Positions 28,772-39,485 are shown, numbered from the stretch's first letter. The stretch is 64,000 nucleotides of DNA from Janthinobacterium sp. (GCF_009923995.1 NZ_RFSK01000013.1:1-64000); one strand, 5' to 3'. Numbers and translations are program-made. Notes: generated by a model not told the origin, from the sequence alone.

Positions 28772-29574
28772 TGCACAAGAAAATCAGCACTGCCATCCTG
28801 GCCGTCTTCCTGCTGGGTTCCCTGCTGCCCATCTACTGGATGCTCAACATGTCGCTCAAGACCAACGAGGAAATCGTGGGGGTCTTGAGCCTGTGGCCCC
28901 GGAGCCTCACGTTTGCCAACTACAAGACCATCTTTACCGACCCGTCCTGGTACAGCGGCTACGTCAATTCCATGATCTACGTGGCGCTCAACATGGTGAT
29001 GTCCGTCACGGTGGCCTTGCCGGCCGCGTATGCCTTCTCGCGCTACAACTTCGTGGGCGACAAGCATTTATTCTTCTGGCTCTTGACCAATCGCATGACG
29101 CCGCCTGCCGTCTTCCTCGTACCCTTCTTCCAGCTGTACTCGACGGTGGGCCTGATGGACACGCACCTGGCCGTGGCGCTGGCGCACATGGTCTTCAACG
29201 TGCCGCTGGCCGTGTGGATACTGGAAGGCTTCATGTCCGGCGTGCCCAAGGAAATCGACGAGACGGCGTACATCGACGGCTACAGCTTTCCCCGCTTCTT
29301 CATCCAGATTTTCTTGCCGATGATTAAGTCGGGCGTGGGCGTGACGGCCTTCTTCTGCTTCATGTTCAGCTGGGTGGAACTGTTGCTGGCGCGCACCTTG
29401 ACTTCCGTCAATGCCAAGCCCATCGCCGCCACCATGACGCGCACGGTGTCGGCGGCCGGCATGGACTGGGGCGTGCTGGCGGCGGCCGGCGTGCTCACCA
29501 TCGTGCCCGGCGCGCTGGTGATCTGGTTCGTGCGGCATTACATCGCCAAGGGCTTTGCCATGGGGAGGGTGTGA
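28768..29574 (+). CDS. glpQ: glycerol ABC importer permease GlpQ
   Basis: 268 aa, MalG/UgpE-type permease with about six helices. The EAA loop is KEIDETAYIDGYSFPRFFIQIFLPMIKSG. TM1 is ISTAILAVFLLGSLLPIYWM. It is the second channel subunit with GlpP. The name follows the glycerol transporter nomenclature and must not be confused with the glycerophosphodiesterase GlpQ. It overlaps glpP by four bases and ends one base before glpU. Confidence 0.9.
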   Translation: MMHKKISTAILAVFLLGSLLPIYWMLNMSLKTNEEIVGVLSLWPRSLTFANYKTIFTDPSWYSGYVNSMIYVALNMVMSVTVALPAAYAFSRYNFVGDKHLFFWLLTNRMTPPAVFLVPFFQLYSTVGLMDTHLAVALAHMVFNVPLAVWILEGFMSGVPKEIDETAYIDGYSFPRFFIQIFLPMIKSGVGVTAFFCFMFSWVELLLARTLTSVNAKPIAATMTRTVSAAGMDWGVLAAAGVLTIVPGALVIWFVRHYIAKGFAMGRV

Positions 29575-29575
29575 C

Positions 29576-29890
29576 ATGGAAAACAGTGTGGATAGCACAG
29601 CGAGCAACGTCGGCCTGTTCGGCTGGATGGCGTGGACGCCGGAAGTGGCCATCTTTTTCATCTGCATCGGCCTCATGCTGGCCGGCATGACGATCTGGCA
29701 AATCCGCTCGCCCAGCATCGCCCGCAAGGGTTTCCTGCCCATGCCCACGACGCGCGGCGACCGCCTGTTCATCGGCTTGCTCACGGCCGCGTACGTGAAC
29801 CTGGCGTGGGCGGGGTTCACGGAAATGCAGCAGGCCATCGGGGCTGGCATCAGTTTTGTAGTGTTGTTGGTGGTAATGCGTTGGGGGTGA
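29576..29890 (+). CDS. glpU: small membrane subunit GlpU (DUF2160)
   Basis: 104 aa with three hydrophobic segments (about residues 22-42, 63-80 and 87-102) and the conserved middle PSIARKGFLPMPTTRGDRLFIG. This is the DUF2160 family found almost only next to glycerol ABC transporters. Its role is unknown; an accessory channel subunit is likely. The ATG at 29576 follows the glpQ stop by one base. A 207-base gap containing a palindrome separates it from glpV. Confidence 0.85.
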   Translation: MENSVDSTASNVGLFGWMAWTPEVAIFFICIGLMLAGMTIWQIRSPSIARKGFLPMPTTRGDRLFIGLLTAAYVNLAWAGFTEMQQAIGAGISFVVLLVVMRWG

Positions 29891-29941
29891 GGGCACCAGA
29901 CATCAGCTACTGCGCGGCGCGCTTTGCGGCCGGCGATGCTC

Positions 29942-29959
29942 ACCGTACTAAAGTACGGT
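29942..29959. repeat. REP-like palindrome between glpU and glpV
   Basis: ACCGTACT-AA-AGTACGGT is a near-perfect 18-base palindrome. Around it GGCCG (29928-29932) and CGGCC (29969-29973) can extend the structure. It lies in a 207-base gap without a gene inside the operon and resembles the short intergenic repeats common in beta-proteobacteria; only one copy is in this window. Confidence 0.5.
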
Positions 29960-30097
29960 TGCGCTTCTCGGCCACAAATCACTGCCGCTCGCTACGCTTC
30001 TGTCAGGCGCTTCAAATTAGTTGGATGTGTGAAGTCGTAGATGAAAACAGCGGCCCGCCTCCGGCAGGCCGGATGACAACTATAAGGGAGATTCACG

Positions 30098-31825
<1,728 letters not shown>

Positions 31826-31855
31826 TCGTGTAGACTCCTGCCGCCGTAGTCCCGG

Positions 31856-31883
31856 GGCACGGGCGCAGGCCCGTGCCTTTTTT
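31856..31883 (+). terminator. intrinsic terminator between glpV and glpK
   Basis: GGCACGGGC (31856-31864), loop GCAG, GCCCGTGCC (31869-31877) and six T. A strong hairpin placed 24 bases before glpK, so glpK is either read by partial read-through or from its own promoter. Confidence 0.88.
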
Positions 31884-31906
31884 ACTGTACAGACGTAGTA
31901 GCGACC

Positions 31907-33400
31907 ATGACCAAATACATACTTGCTTTAGACCAGGGCACCACCAGTTCGCGCGCCATCCTGTTCGACCATGCGGGCCGGCCGCACGCCAGCGCGCAGC
32001 GCGAGTTCCGGCAGATTTTCCCCCAGCCTGGCTGGGTCGAGCATGACGCGGGCGAAATCTGGGCCTCGCAAGAAGGCGTGCTGCAGCAGGTGCTGCGCGA
32101 CAGCGGCGTGGCGGCATCCGACGTGGCCGCCATCGGCGTGACCAACCAGCGCGAAACGACGGTGCTGTGGGACCGCGCCACGGGCGTGCCCGTCGCCAAC
32201 GCCATCGTCTGGCAAGACCGCCGCAACGCGGCCTTTTGCGAACAGCTGGTGGAGCAGGGCAAGGCGGACGTGATCCAGCGCAAGACGGGCCTCGTGCTCG
32301 ATGCCTATTTTTCCGCCACCAAGCTCAAATGGCTGCTCGACAACGTGGACGGCGCCCGCGCGCGCGCCGAGCGGGGCGAGCTGGCCTTCGGCACGGTGGA
32401 CAGCTGGCTGATCTACAAGATGAGCGGCGCCCACATCACGGACACGAGCAACGCGGCGCGCACCATGCTGTTCAACATCCATACCCTGCAGTGGGACACG
32501 GACCTGCTGGCGCTGCTGGATATTCCCGCCTCCCTGCTGCCCGACGTCGTGCCGTCCAGCGGCGTGGCGGCCCGCACGCATGCGGCCTTGCTGGGCGTGT
32601 CCGTGCCCATCGCCGGCATCGCGGGCGACCAGCAGGCGGCCACGTTTGGCCAGGCCTGTTTGAAACCGGGCATGGCGAAGAATACCTATGGTACGGGCTG
32701 CTTCATGCTGATGAACGTGGGCAAGCGCCCCCTGCCATCGAAAAACCGGCTGCTGACGACCGTGGGCTGGAGCCTGGGTGTTGACGCCGATCAAACCGAT
32801 TACTTGCTCGAAGGCAGCGCCTTCATCGCGGGCGCGGCCGTGCAATGGATGCGCGACGGCATCGGCATCATCCGCGACTCGTCCGAAGTGGAAGCGCTGG
32901 CCACCAGCGTGCCCGATTCGGGCGGCCTCGTCTTCGTGCCCGCCTTCGCGGGCCTGGGCGCGCCGTACTGGGACCCGTATGCGCGGGGCACCCTGATCGG
33001 CATCACGCGGGGCACGGGCAAGGCGCACATCGCGCGCGCGGCGCTGGAAGGCGTGGCCTACCAGAACGTGGACGTGCTGTCCGCCATGCAGGACGACGCG
33101 GGCATCGCGCTATCCGAGCTGCGCGTGGACGGCGGCGCGGCCCGCAACGACATGCTGATGCAGTTCCAGGCCGACATCTTGAATGTTCCCGTGGTGCGTC
33201 CCGTGGTGACGGAAACGACGGCCCTGGGCGCCGCCTATTTGGCGGGCCTGGCCGTGGGTTTCTGGCAATCCGAGGACGAGATCGCCGCCCAGTGGCAGGT
33301 AGGGCGCCGCTTCGAGCCAAAGATGGCGGCCGACGAGCGCCTGACGCGGCTGCACAAATGGCAGCGCGCCGTGGAACGCTCGCGCGACTGGAGCGAGTGA
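31907..33400 (+). CDS. glpK: glycerol kinase
   Basis: 497 aa, standard length. FGGY kinase motifs are clear: [16 protein letters not shown] at the start, [45 protein letters not shown] and [20 protein letters not shown]. It phosphorylates imported glycerol to glycerol 3-phosphate, the substrate of GlpD and the inducer of GlpR. It closes the glp cluster and lies behind the terminator at 31856-31883. The gene converges on the YdcF-like gene with a 10-base gap. Confidence 0.97.
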   Translation: MTKYILALDQGTTSSRAILFDHAGRPHASAQREFRQIFPQPGWVEHDAGEIWASQEGVLQQVLRDSGVAASDVAAIGVTNQRETTVLWDRATGVPVANAIVWQDRRNAAFCEQLVEQGKADVIQRKTGLVLDAYFSATKLKWLLDNVDGARARAERGELAFGTVDSWLIYKMSGAHITDTSNAARTMLFNIHTLQWDTDLLALLDIPASLLPDVVPSSGVAARTHAALLGVSVPIAGIAGDQQAATFGQACLKPGMAKNTYGTGCFMLMNVGKRPLPSKNRLLTTVGWSLGVDADQTDYLLEGSAFIAGAAVQWMRDGIGIIRDSSEVEALATSVPDSGGLVFVPAFAGLGAPYWDPYARGTLIGITRGTGKAHIARAALEGVAYQNVDVLSAMQDDAGIALSELRVDGGAARNDMLMQFQADILNVPVVRPVVTETTALGAAYLAGLAVGFWQSEDEIAAQWQVGRRFEPKMAADERLTRLHKWQRAVERSRDWSE

Positions 33401-33410
33401 ACACGGGCGC

Positions 33411-33971
33411 TCAGTGGCGCATGAAATACACGACATAGCCCACGGTTTCGCGGGGCACGGAATACAGGTCGCGCGGCTCGAAGTAGGGCGCGTGCACCTG
33501 GCCGCTGACGGCGATGCCGCTGCGCTCCAGCGCCAGGCGGAAGCGGGGCACGTGGAAGTATTGCGTGGCGACCATGGCTGTCTTCCAGCCATGCTGGCGC
33601 ATCAGGGTGGCCGCGTTGCGGGCCGTGGCGTCCGTGGTCCAGCCTTGATTGTCCTCAAGGATGGCGCTAACCGGTACGCCGCGCGATTGCAGGTAGCGGG
33701 CCATGGACGCGGCTTCGTCGAATCCTTCCTTGCCCGTCGCTCCGCTGACGAGGATGCGCGGCGCCCGGCCTGCCTGGAATTGCGTCAGCGCCGCGTCGAG
33801 CCGCGCTTGCAGGCGGGGGCTGGGCGTGCCGTCCGGCAGGATGGTGTTGCCGGGCACGACGATCACGTCGGCGGGCGCCAGCTTGTCGTTCAGCCCCGCC
33901 AGCACGAGGGCCGCAGTGGCCAACAGGAAAATACCAACGGTGCTTGCACCGAGCAGTGCTATTTTTCGCAT
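33411..33971 (-). CDS. YdcF/SanA-like DUF218 protein
   Basis: 186 aa with one N-terminal membrane anchor or signal (IALLGASTVGIFLLATAALVLAGL). The DUF218 domain shows ADVIVVPGNTILPDGTPSPRLQARLD, ILVSGATGKEGFDEA, and DNQGWTTDATARNA. Family members (SanA, ElyC, YdcF) act at the cell envelope, some affecting cell-wall integrity, but no reaction is settled. The catalytic-type Asp and Glu positions appear kept. Possible start ATG at 33971 has only a weak ribosome site. Confidence 0.82.
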   Translation of the reverse strand: MRKIALLGASTVGIFLLATAALVLAGLNDKLAPADVIVVPGNTILPDGTPSPRLQARLDAALTQFQAGRAPRILVSGATGKEGFDEAASMARYLQSRGVPVSAILEDNQGWTTDATARNAATLMRQHGWKTAMVATQYFHVPRFRLALERSGIAVSGQVHAPYFEPRDLYSVPRETVGYVVYFMRH

Positions 33972-34025
33972 TATTCATCGTCAAGTAGGGAATGGACGCA
34001 TGATACCCGTCCATTCCCGCCGGCG

Positions 34026-34658
34026 TCAGTTCGCCTGCGCTTTTCTCGCGCGCTGGTTCGACAGATAAATATTGTCCTTGTCCAGCGCCTTGCCTTCGCG
34101 TACGGCAGCGAGCCAGTCCTGCGTGCTGGCGACGGCGGCGAAATTCGAGTGGAACACGGCGCTGAAGACGCGGTGGATTTCCTCGGCGCTGGCCGTGCCG
34201 CCCGCATTCGCGTAGGGCAGGGTGCCCGTGGCGTCCTGCAGGAATTCCACCTGCAAGCCGTCGTGCGCGGCGTGGTAGATGGTGGCTGCGTCGCAGTTGT
34301 GCGTCATGTAGCCGACCACCGTCAGGGTATCGATGCCGTGGCGCTCCAGCCAGGCGCGCAGGTCCGTGCTCGCAAACACGCTGCCCATGATCTTGTTGAT
34401 GCGGTGATCGGCGGTGAAGGCGGCCACTTGCGGATGCAGCTGCCAGCCGTCGCTGCCCTTGGCGAAGATGGGCGAGCTTTCCGGCGCATCGTGCTGGACG
34501 ACGATGACGGGCACGCCGGCGGCGCGGGCGCCCGCCATGGCCGTGACGATGTTGGGCAGGGAAATGTCGACGGACGGATATTCGATGGGCATGTCGCCCG
34601 TGAAGTATTCATTTTGCACATCGATGACGAGCAGGGCGCGGCGCGGGGCGGTGGTCAT
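34026..34658 (-). CDS. isochorismatase-like cysteine hydrolase
   Basis: 210 aa. The family core is present: LLVIDVQNEYF (catalytic Asp), a Lys in NKIMGSVFASTDL, and the nucleophile in VVGYMTHNCDAATIYHAAHDGL. It is likely an amidase or nicotinamidase-like hydrolase; the substrate is not evident. AGGAGA precedes the ATG at 34658. It is divergent from a GlxA-type regulator, and such regulators often control an adjacent hydrolase. Confidence 0.85.
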   Translation of the reverse strand: MTTAPRRALLVIDVQNEYFTGDMPIEYPSVDISLPNIVTAMAGARAAGVPVIVVQHDAPESSPIFAKGSDGWQLHPQVAAFTADHRINKIMGSVFASTDLRAWLERHGIDTLTVVGYMTHNCDAATIYHAAHDGLQVEFLQDATGTLPYANAGGTASAEEIHRVFSAVFHSNFAAVASTQDWLAAVREGKALDKDNIYLSNQRARKAQAN

Positions 34659-34681
34659 GGGGTCTCCTGGACTGGTTGAAA

Positions 34682-34697
34682 GAGGAAGGACTTCCTC
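34682..34697. promoter_or_regulatory. candidate operator between hydrolase and GlxA regulator
   Basis: GAGGAAG-GA-CTTCCTC is a perfect 16-base dyad in the 112-base divergent gap. It may be the binding site of the GlxA-type regulator. No other strong repeat occurs in the gap. Confidence 0.4.
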
Positions 34698-34770
34698 GAT
34701 ACCGCCATTCTCGGGCCGGGCGCCGCAAACAAAAAGTGGCCCGAAGGCCTATCTGCGATAAAATCGGGCC

Positions 34771-35760
34771 ATGCCTATCCTATCTGCCGCCCCCCTGACC
34801 ATTGCCGTGATCGCCTTCGATGGCATGACGCCCTTCCACCTGTCCGTGCCCTGTCTCGTGTTCGGCGCCCAGACGGACGAGATCGACCTGCCGCGTTTCC
34901 ACGTGCGCGTGTGCGCGGCCGACCCTGCGCCCCTGCGCACGGCGGCCGGTTTTTCCATCACGCCCGGGTTCGGCCTGGAAGGGCTGGACGGCGCCGATAT
35001 CGTCATCATGCCCGCCTGGCACGACGATTGCCGCGACGCGGCGCCGCCCCTGGTCGCGGCGCTGCAGGCGGCCAGCCGGCGCGGCGCGCGCATGGTTGGC
35101 CTGTGCCTGGGCGCCTTCCCCCTGGCCCAGGCCGGCTTGCTGGACGGCAAAGGCGCCGCCACGCACTGGGGCATGGCGGAACGGCTGGCGGCACGCTATC
35201 CGGCGGTGCGGGTCGAGCGCGACATGCTGTACGTGGACGAGGGCGGCATGCTGACGTCGGCCGGCGTGGCGGCCGGACTCGACTGCTGCCTGTATCTGCT
35301 GCGCCAGCTGGCGGGCGCCGAAGTGGCCAATCGCGTGGCGCGCCGCCTGCTGGTGGCGCCGCACCGCCAGGGCGGGCAGGCGCAATTCATCGAGCGCCCG
35401 CTGCCCGTGTCCGGCAGCGAGGGGCGCTTCGCCGAGGTGCTGGCTTGCGTGACGGCCAACCTGGGCGTGGCCCACAGCATCGATGCGCTGGCCGAGCGGG
35501 CAGCCATGAGCCGGCGCAACTTCACGCGCCATTTCCGCCAGGCTACGGGCACGTCGTTCAAGCAGTGGCTGCTGAACCAGCGTCTTGCGCATGCGCAAGG
35601 CCTGCTGGAAAAAAGCGCGGCCTCGATCGACGTCGTTGCGCAGGAAGCGGGCTTCGGCACGGCCCTGTCCTTGCGCCAGCATTTCCGCGCCAGCCTGCAG
35701 ACGTCGCCGTCGGCGTATCGCAAGCTGTTCCGGCAGCGCTCGGCCGATGGCATGGCCTGA
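34771..35760 (+). CDS. GlxA family regulator (DJ-1/PfpI plus AraC helix-turn-helix)
   Basis: 329 aa. Residues 1-190 are a class I amidotransferase/DJ-1-like domain, with the nucleophile-elbow region GLCLGAFPLAQAGLLDG containing Cys, and ATHWGMAERLAARYP. Residues about 220-320 are the AraC double helix-turn-helix (SIDALAERAAMSRRNFTRHFRQATG; SIDVVAQEAGFGTALSLRQHF). It probably senses a small molecule and controls the divergent hydrolase. There is no clear ribosome site; TAAAAT ends 6 bases before the ATG, so a leaderless transcript is possible. Confidence 0.88.
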   Translation: MPILSAAPLTIAVIAFDGMTPFHLSVPCLVFGAQTDEIDLPRFHVRVCAADPAPLRTAAGFSITPGFGLEGLDGADIVIMPAWHDDCRDAAPPLVAALQAASRRGARMVGLCLGAFPLAQAGLLDGKGAATHWGMAERLAARYPAVRVERDMLYVDEGGMLTSAGVAAGLDCCLYLLRQLAGAEVANRVARRLLVAPHRQGGQAQFIERPLPVSGSEGRFAEVLACVTANLGVAHSIDALAERAAMSRRNFTRHFRQATGTSFKQWLLNQRLAHAQGLLEKSAASIDVVAQEAGFGTALSLRQHFRASLQTSPSAYRKLFRQRSADGMA

Positions 35761-35774
35761 GTCCGGCACGGCCC

Positions 35775-35796
35775 TTTATTATTGTTAAATAATAAA
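35775..35796. repeat. AT-only inverted repeat
   Basis: TTTATTATT (35775-35783) pairs with AATAATAAA (35788-35796) around GTTA. It lies 15 bases after the GlxA-type stop and upstream of a secreted protein gene; it may be a weak terminator or part of an AT-rich promoter. Confidence 0.4.
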
Positions 35797-35873
35797 TGTG
35801 TATTTCTGGTTGTGCTGGGGTAATATTCACGCAGATTTTACATATTGACATTACCCAGCCGAAAGAGACGCGC

Positions 35874-36773
35874 TTGAAAAACCTGTTTTCCGTCACCGCA
35901 CTGACGTTCCTCCTGTTGTCAAACGCGGCTCTTGCCCAATCTGACAAAGATTGCAGCGCCATCGTCAAGTCCCCGCAAGACGCGGCAGACAGGGCCGATT
36001 GGGTGATCGATGCCGATGTCGTCGATGTCGTGCGCATGCATTCCGACCCCGCCCTTCATGTCAGCATTGAAAATGCTACGGTTCAATATGAACTTGAGCG
36101 TTCACCGCGTTTCTTCAGTGCCATGCTGACCGCCGATGCCTGTTTGTCGCCAGGGGCCATACCCATGCAGGGCAAGGCCGCCGCCAGCCGGTTCGTGGGC
36201 AAGCGCATGCGCTTTTACGGCACGAAGCTGGCGGCAGGCGGGGGGCGTCGTTTTTTCTTCGTGCAAGCCGTCGAGCCGGCCATGCCCGCCATTGCCGCTG
36301 TGCGCAAGGAATATACGGATAAACAACAGATGCCTATCGCTGCGCCGTTCGATGCGCAGGGCTGGACACGGGCGCGCTCGGCGGACGGCGGTTTTTCCGT
36401 GGACATGCCCGGCCCTTTTTCCGATATGACGCAGGGCAGTGCCGGACGGGCGGGATTCATGCTGCGTGGAACTGATCGGCATGGCACCCTGTTCATGGCC
36501 GTGTTTGAACGGTCCGGTCCGGGTTCGGGCATGGGCGCAACGTTTGACGAGGCATATTCCAAGCCAAATGCCAAGGTCACCAAGTTCAAGGGGGCCGATG
36601 CCGTCATCACGCTGGGAACTTTGCCAGAGAGTAATGGTGCAAAGATCACGCATGGACTGTGGTTCCGGGTGCCCGGTGGGACGTATATGTTGAGCGTCAT
36701 TGCTGACAAGGAGCAAGATGCGCAGTCGCTCGCGTCCCGGCAGCGATTCTTCCATTCCCTGGCCTTCGAATAA
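35874..36773 (+). CDS. exported hypothetical protein
   Basis: 299 aa from a TTG at 35874, chosen because GAAAGAGA lies just upstream and the product then begins with a clean signal peptide (KNLFSVTALTFLLLSNAALAQ). An in-frame ATG at 35796 would bury it. Residues 20-140 hold two Cys in a possible disulfide pair (DKDCSAIVKS; DACLSPGAIP); the C-terminal half repeats a beta pattern (GGFSVDMPGPFSDM, GTYMLSVIADKEQ) seen in uncharacterised periplasmic proteins. I do not recognise a function. Confidence 0.7.
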   Translation: MKNLFSVTALTFLLLSNAALAQSDKDCSAIVKSPQDAADRADWVIDADVVDVVRMHSDPALHVSIENATVQYELERSPRFFSAMLTADACLSPGAIPMQGKAAASRFVGKRMRFYGTKLAAGGGRRFFFVQAVEPAMPAIAAVRKEYTDKQQMPIAAPFDAQGWTRARSADGGFSVDMPGPFSDMTQGSAGRAGFMLRGTDRHGTLFMAVFERSGPGSGMGATFDEAYSKPNAKVTKFKGADAVITLGTLPESNGAKITHGLWFRVPGGTYMLSVIADKEQDAQSLASRQRFFHSLAFE

Positions 36774-36800
36774 CATCTTTGCAGGGATTCCGGCAGCAAC

Positions 36801-37661
36801 TCAGCCAGGTCCGGCAACCATAAGCCCGGCCGGGTCCCGGCTGCCCTGGGGCAGCATGGCGCTGACGGCGCGTTGCCGCGCCAGGAAGGCGGCCGGCGCG
36901 AAGGCATGGCGTTCCTGGAAGGAGACGGTTTCCGCGCTCATCAGTTCGGCGTAGGTCTGCATCAGGGTCGCGGCGCACACGTGCTTGCCCTGCTCCAGGT
37001 AGGTTTCAATGGCCGCGAGCAGCACGGGGTAGTCCGCATTGTCCTTGCTGCCGCCAAAACTGAACGACAGCTGCCCGCAGGCGCGCCGGATGGGGTCGAT
37101 TTCCCCTTCCGGCACCGGCTGCGCGCGCAGCCATTGCAAGGCTTTCAGGGGCGGGCCGCCCAATGACGGTGGCGAAATGATGGCCTGGATGGCCACCTTG
37201 ACGGCCGCATCGATTCTTCCCGCGCGTACATACTGGCCATGCAGCAAGGTCAGGGCGTCCGTGTATTCGGGCACGATGGCCAGCGCCCCTTCCAGCAGCG
37301 CGATGGCCGCGTCTGGCTTGCGCTGCGCGATCAATTCCTTGGCTTCCAGGAAGGCGGCGCGCGGCGAAGCGGGGTCGTCGTCCAGCGATGGCGCGCCGAC
37401 ATAGTCGTCCTCGGCGGCCGCATGGGCTTGCAGGAAGGCGGCCAGGCTGGAAAAGTGCGGCTGGATACGCCGCTCGTCGTGCCACGTTTCGACGACGATG
37501 GGTTCGCATGCTTCGCGGCCGATGGGCCAGTACAGGCCGAAGGTGTCGCCATTGCCCAGCGCCCCTTCGGCGAAGGGGATGAAACCGAGGGGCGGGTAGG
37601 GCGCGTCGTGCCGCCAATCCTTGTCTGTCGAGATGTGGGCGAGGCGTGCGGGTAATAGCAT
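36801..37661 (-). CDS. SMI1/KNR4 (SUKH)-like domain with TPR-like repeats
   Basis: 286 aa from ATG 37661. Residues about 20-85 (PLGFIPFAEGALGNGDTFGL, PIVVETWHDERRIQPHFSSLAAFLQA) look like the C-terminal half of a SMI1/KNR4 domain. Residues about 105-165 (AFLEAKELIAQRKPDAAIALLEGALAIVPEYTDALTLL, cut here) resemble tetratricopeptide repeats. SUKH proteins are often immunity proteins against contact-dependent toxins, but no toxin is adjacent and many are of unknown role. The domain call is by eye and moderate. The upstream in-frame extension to 37772 has no ribosome site. Confidence 0.65.
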   Translation of the reverse strand: MLLPARLAHISTDKDWRHDAPYPPLGFIPFAEGALGNGDTFGLYWPIGREACEPIVVETWHDERRIQPHFSSLAAFLQAHAAAEDDYVGAPSLDDDPASPRAAFLEAKELIAQRKPDAAIALLEGALAIVPEYTDALTLLHGQYVRAGRIDAAVKVAIQAIISPPSLGGPPLKALQWLRAQPVPEGEIDPIRRACGQLSFSFGGSKDNADYPVLLAAIETYLEQGKHVCAATLMQTYAELMSAETVSFQERHAFAPAAFLARQRAVSAMLPQGSRDPAGLMVAGPG

Positions 37662-37793
37662 GGGGGCACCGGAGAATAAAACGCCAGTGTAGAACAGGAG
37701 GGCGCCACTGGCGCGCACCGTCGGAGCGTGCGGCGGCGCCCGGCCAGGCGGATCGCCGCACCGAAGCGGCATGCGCCGCGCAGGGCAAGGCCC

Positions 37794-38360
37794 TCAGTCG
37801 CGTTCCGGCACCGGCACGTTGAAGCCGTTCAAGGTGGTCGATACCAGTGCGTACAGTCCCACGAGGTAGATCAGCTCGTTGGTGCCATGCTGGCCAAAGG
37901 TGGCCAGCGCCAGGCGGTACAGCGGCTCCGGCAGCGTGCCGCCACGGCTGAGCGCATAGGCCAGGTCGTAGGCCACGCTCTCCTGCTTGTCCAGGTCGAC
38001 CGGCTTGACGTCCGCCACCAGCGTGGCGAGGCGCTCGGCCGGCATGCCTTCGCGCTCCGCGACGGCGATGTGGGCATAGATTTCGTAGGCGGCGTCGTAG
38101 CGCGCGCCTACCACCAGGATGGCAATCTGGCGCACCTTGTCGGGCAGCGTGGCGTTGGCCGTCATGGCCAGGGTCAGGTTCCAGATCGCCTTGCCGATGG
38201 CCGGTTCGTGCAGCCACGGATTCCACGGCCCCATCAGGGCGCCGTCTTCGCGGACGGCGATGAAATCGTTGAAATTGCTGGTGATGCCTTTGCGCATGTC
38301 GTCGTACAGCGGCTTTTGTTCGGGCGTCAGGTCTTGCGGAGCGATCAGGGGCAGGCGCAT
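37794..38360 (-). CDS. carboxymuconolactone decarboxylase family protein
   Basis: 188 aa from the ATG at 38360 (AAGGAG upstream). The AhpD/CMD-like core is present (LPDKVRQIAILVVGARYDAAYEIYAHIAVAEREGMP), but the Cys-x-x-Cys of peroxidase AhpD is absent: the position reads AAYEIYAH. This is the subgroup of unknown reaction, possibly decarboxylase-like. Single gene with no clear partner. Confidence 0.8.
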   Translation of the reverse strand: MRLPLIAPQDLTPEQKPLYDDMRKGITSNFNDFIAVREDGALMGPWNPWLHEPAIGKAIWNLTLAMTANATLPDKVRQIAILVVGARYDAAYEIYAHIAVAEREGMPAERLATLVADVKPVDLDKQESVAYDLAYALSRGGTLPEPLYRLALATFGQHGTNELIYLVGLYALVSTTLNGFNVPVPERD

Positions 38361-38488
38361 GGAAACTCCTTGCTGGGTGAGGGGGCGGTGGGCGGCCGTA
38401 GCCAGCAGACAGTATAGCCATCTGGCTGGCGGCGGCCGTTCACTGGCGCACGCTGGCGCGCCCTGCGCCGAGTCGTGCCTGCCCGCGC

Positions 38489-38836
38489 CTACTTCCGCGG
38501 CTCGTGGATGCGGAATTTCCGGACGATGCCGGCCTGGTCGAACATGACGGCCACTTCGCGCGTGCCTTTTTCGCCCAGCAGGGGGATCAGCCGCGTCATG
38601 CCGGGCGCCTGCAGCTGGTTCTTGTAGACCCACACTTCGTAGCCGGGGTCGAAGCTGACGACGGTGGCGTTGCCCAGGGCGGCGTCAAGGTCCAGGCGGG
38701 TGGTCTTGCCTACCTGGATGTTCTGATAGATGGCGCCGTTCGCCGGCGCGCGGTTGACCTTGTACTCACTGGCGGTGCACATGGCCACGGCCAGGCCCGC
38801 GAGGCAGGAAGCTGCCAGTTTTATCAATGTGTTCAT
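38489..38836 (-). CDS. SmpA/OmlA-like exported small protein
   Basis: 115 aa. The N-terminus TLIKLAASCLAGLAVAMCTASEY is a signal sequence; AVAMC resembles a lipobox but Met before Cys is unusual, so lipidation is uncertain. The rest (YQNIQVGKTTRLDLDAALGNATVVSFDPGYEVWVYKNQ in part) follows the BamE/SmpA pattern of a short beta protein. Role unknown. Confidence 0.68.
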   Translation of the reverse strand: MNTLIKLAASCLAGLAVAMCTASEYKVNRAPANGAIYQNIQVGKTTRLDLDAALGNATVVSFDPGYEVWVYKNQLQAPGMTRLIPLLGEKGTREVAVMFDQAGIVRKFRIHEPRK

Positions 38837-38984
38837 ATGGACTCCCAGTGTGCATCACTGCTTCCAATCTCAGAGGGGACGGGCGTGATGTCAGGACTGG
38901 AGTGTGCTTGGATAGCGGCCAATGTGCTACCAGATTATACAAAGTCTCAAAATGTGATGCCGCTGGTACCGGCAGGCGGTACCT

Positions 38985-39485
38985 TTAACGGTTCTGCAGT
39001 ACTTCCGTCGAGAGCGCCAGGGTTTCCTTGATTTCTTCCATCACCACATAGCTTTTCGACTGGGCGGCACCGGGCAGCTGCAGCAGCATGTCGCCGAGCA
39101 ATTTGCGGTACTCGGCCATTTCATGGATGCGCGCCTTGATCAGGTAATCGAAGTCGCCCGACACGAGGTGGCATTCCTGCACTTCGGGTATCTGCAGCAC
39201 TTCCCGGCGGAATTGCTCGAAGGCGGACGCGGATTTCTGATTGAGCGTAATCTCCACGAAGACGAGCAGCTTGGCGCCCAGCGCGGCCGGGTTCACCTTG
39301 GCGTGATAGCCCGTGATCACGCCGTCGCGCTCCATGCGCTTGACCCGTTCGATGCAGGGCGTGATGGACAGCCCCACCTGTTCACCCAGGTCTTTCATCG
39401 AGATGCGGCCATCCTGTTGCAGGATGCGCAGGATGTGGCGGTCCAGCTTGTCGAGGCCACGTGCCGATTCTTTAAGGATTCTCAT
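38985..39485 (-). CDS. Lrp/AsnC family transcriptional regulator
   Basis: 166 aa. The helix-turn-helix is LDRHILRILQQDGRISMKDLGEQVGLSITPCIERVKRMERDG (only start needed), and the RAM effector domain follows (LVFVEITLNQKSASAFEQF, VQECHLVSGDFDYLIKARI). It is divergent from dadA-alr with a 104-base gap. Lrp-type proteins next to dadA commonly activate alanine catabolism with alanine as effector, so this is probably the local regulator. The Cys in SITPCIERVK is the usual position in such proteins. Confidence 0.9.
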   Translation of the reverse strand: MRILKESARGLDKLDRHILRILQQDGRISMKDLGEQVGLSITPCIERVKRMERDGVITGYHAKVNPAALGAKLLVFVEITLNQKSASAFEQFRREVLQIPEVQECHLVSGDFDYLIKARIHEMAEYRKLLGDMLLQLPGAAQSKSYVVMEEIKETLALSTEVLQNR

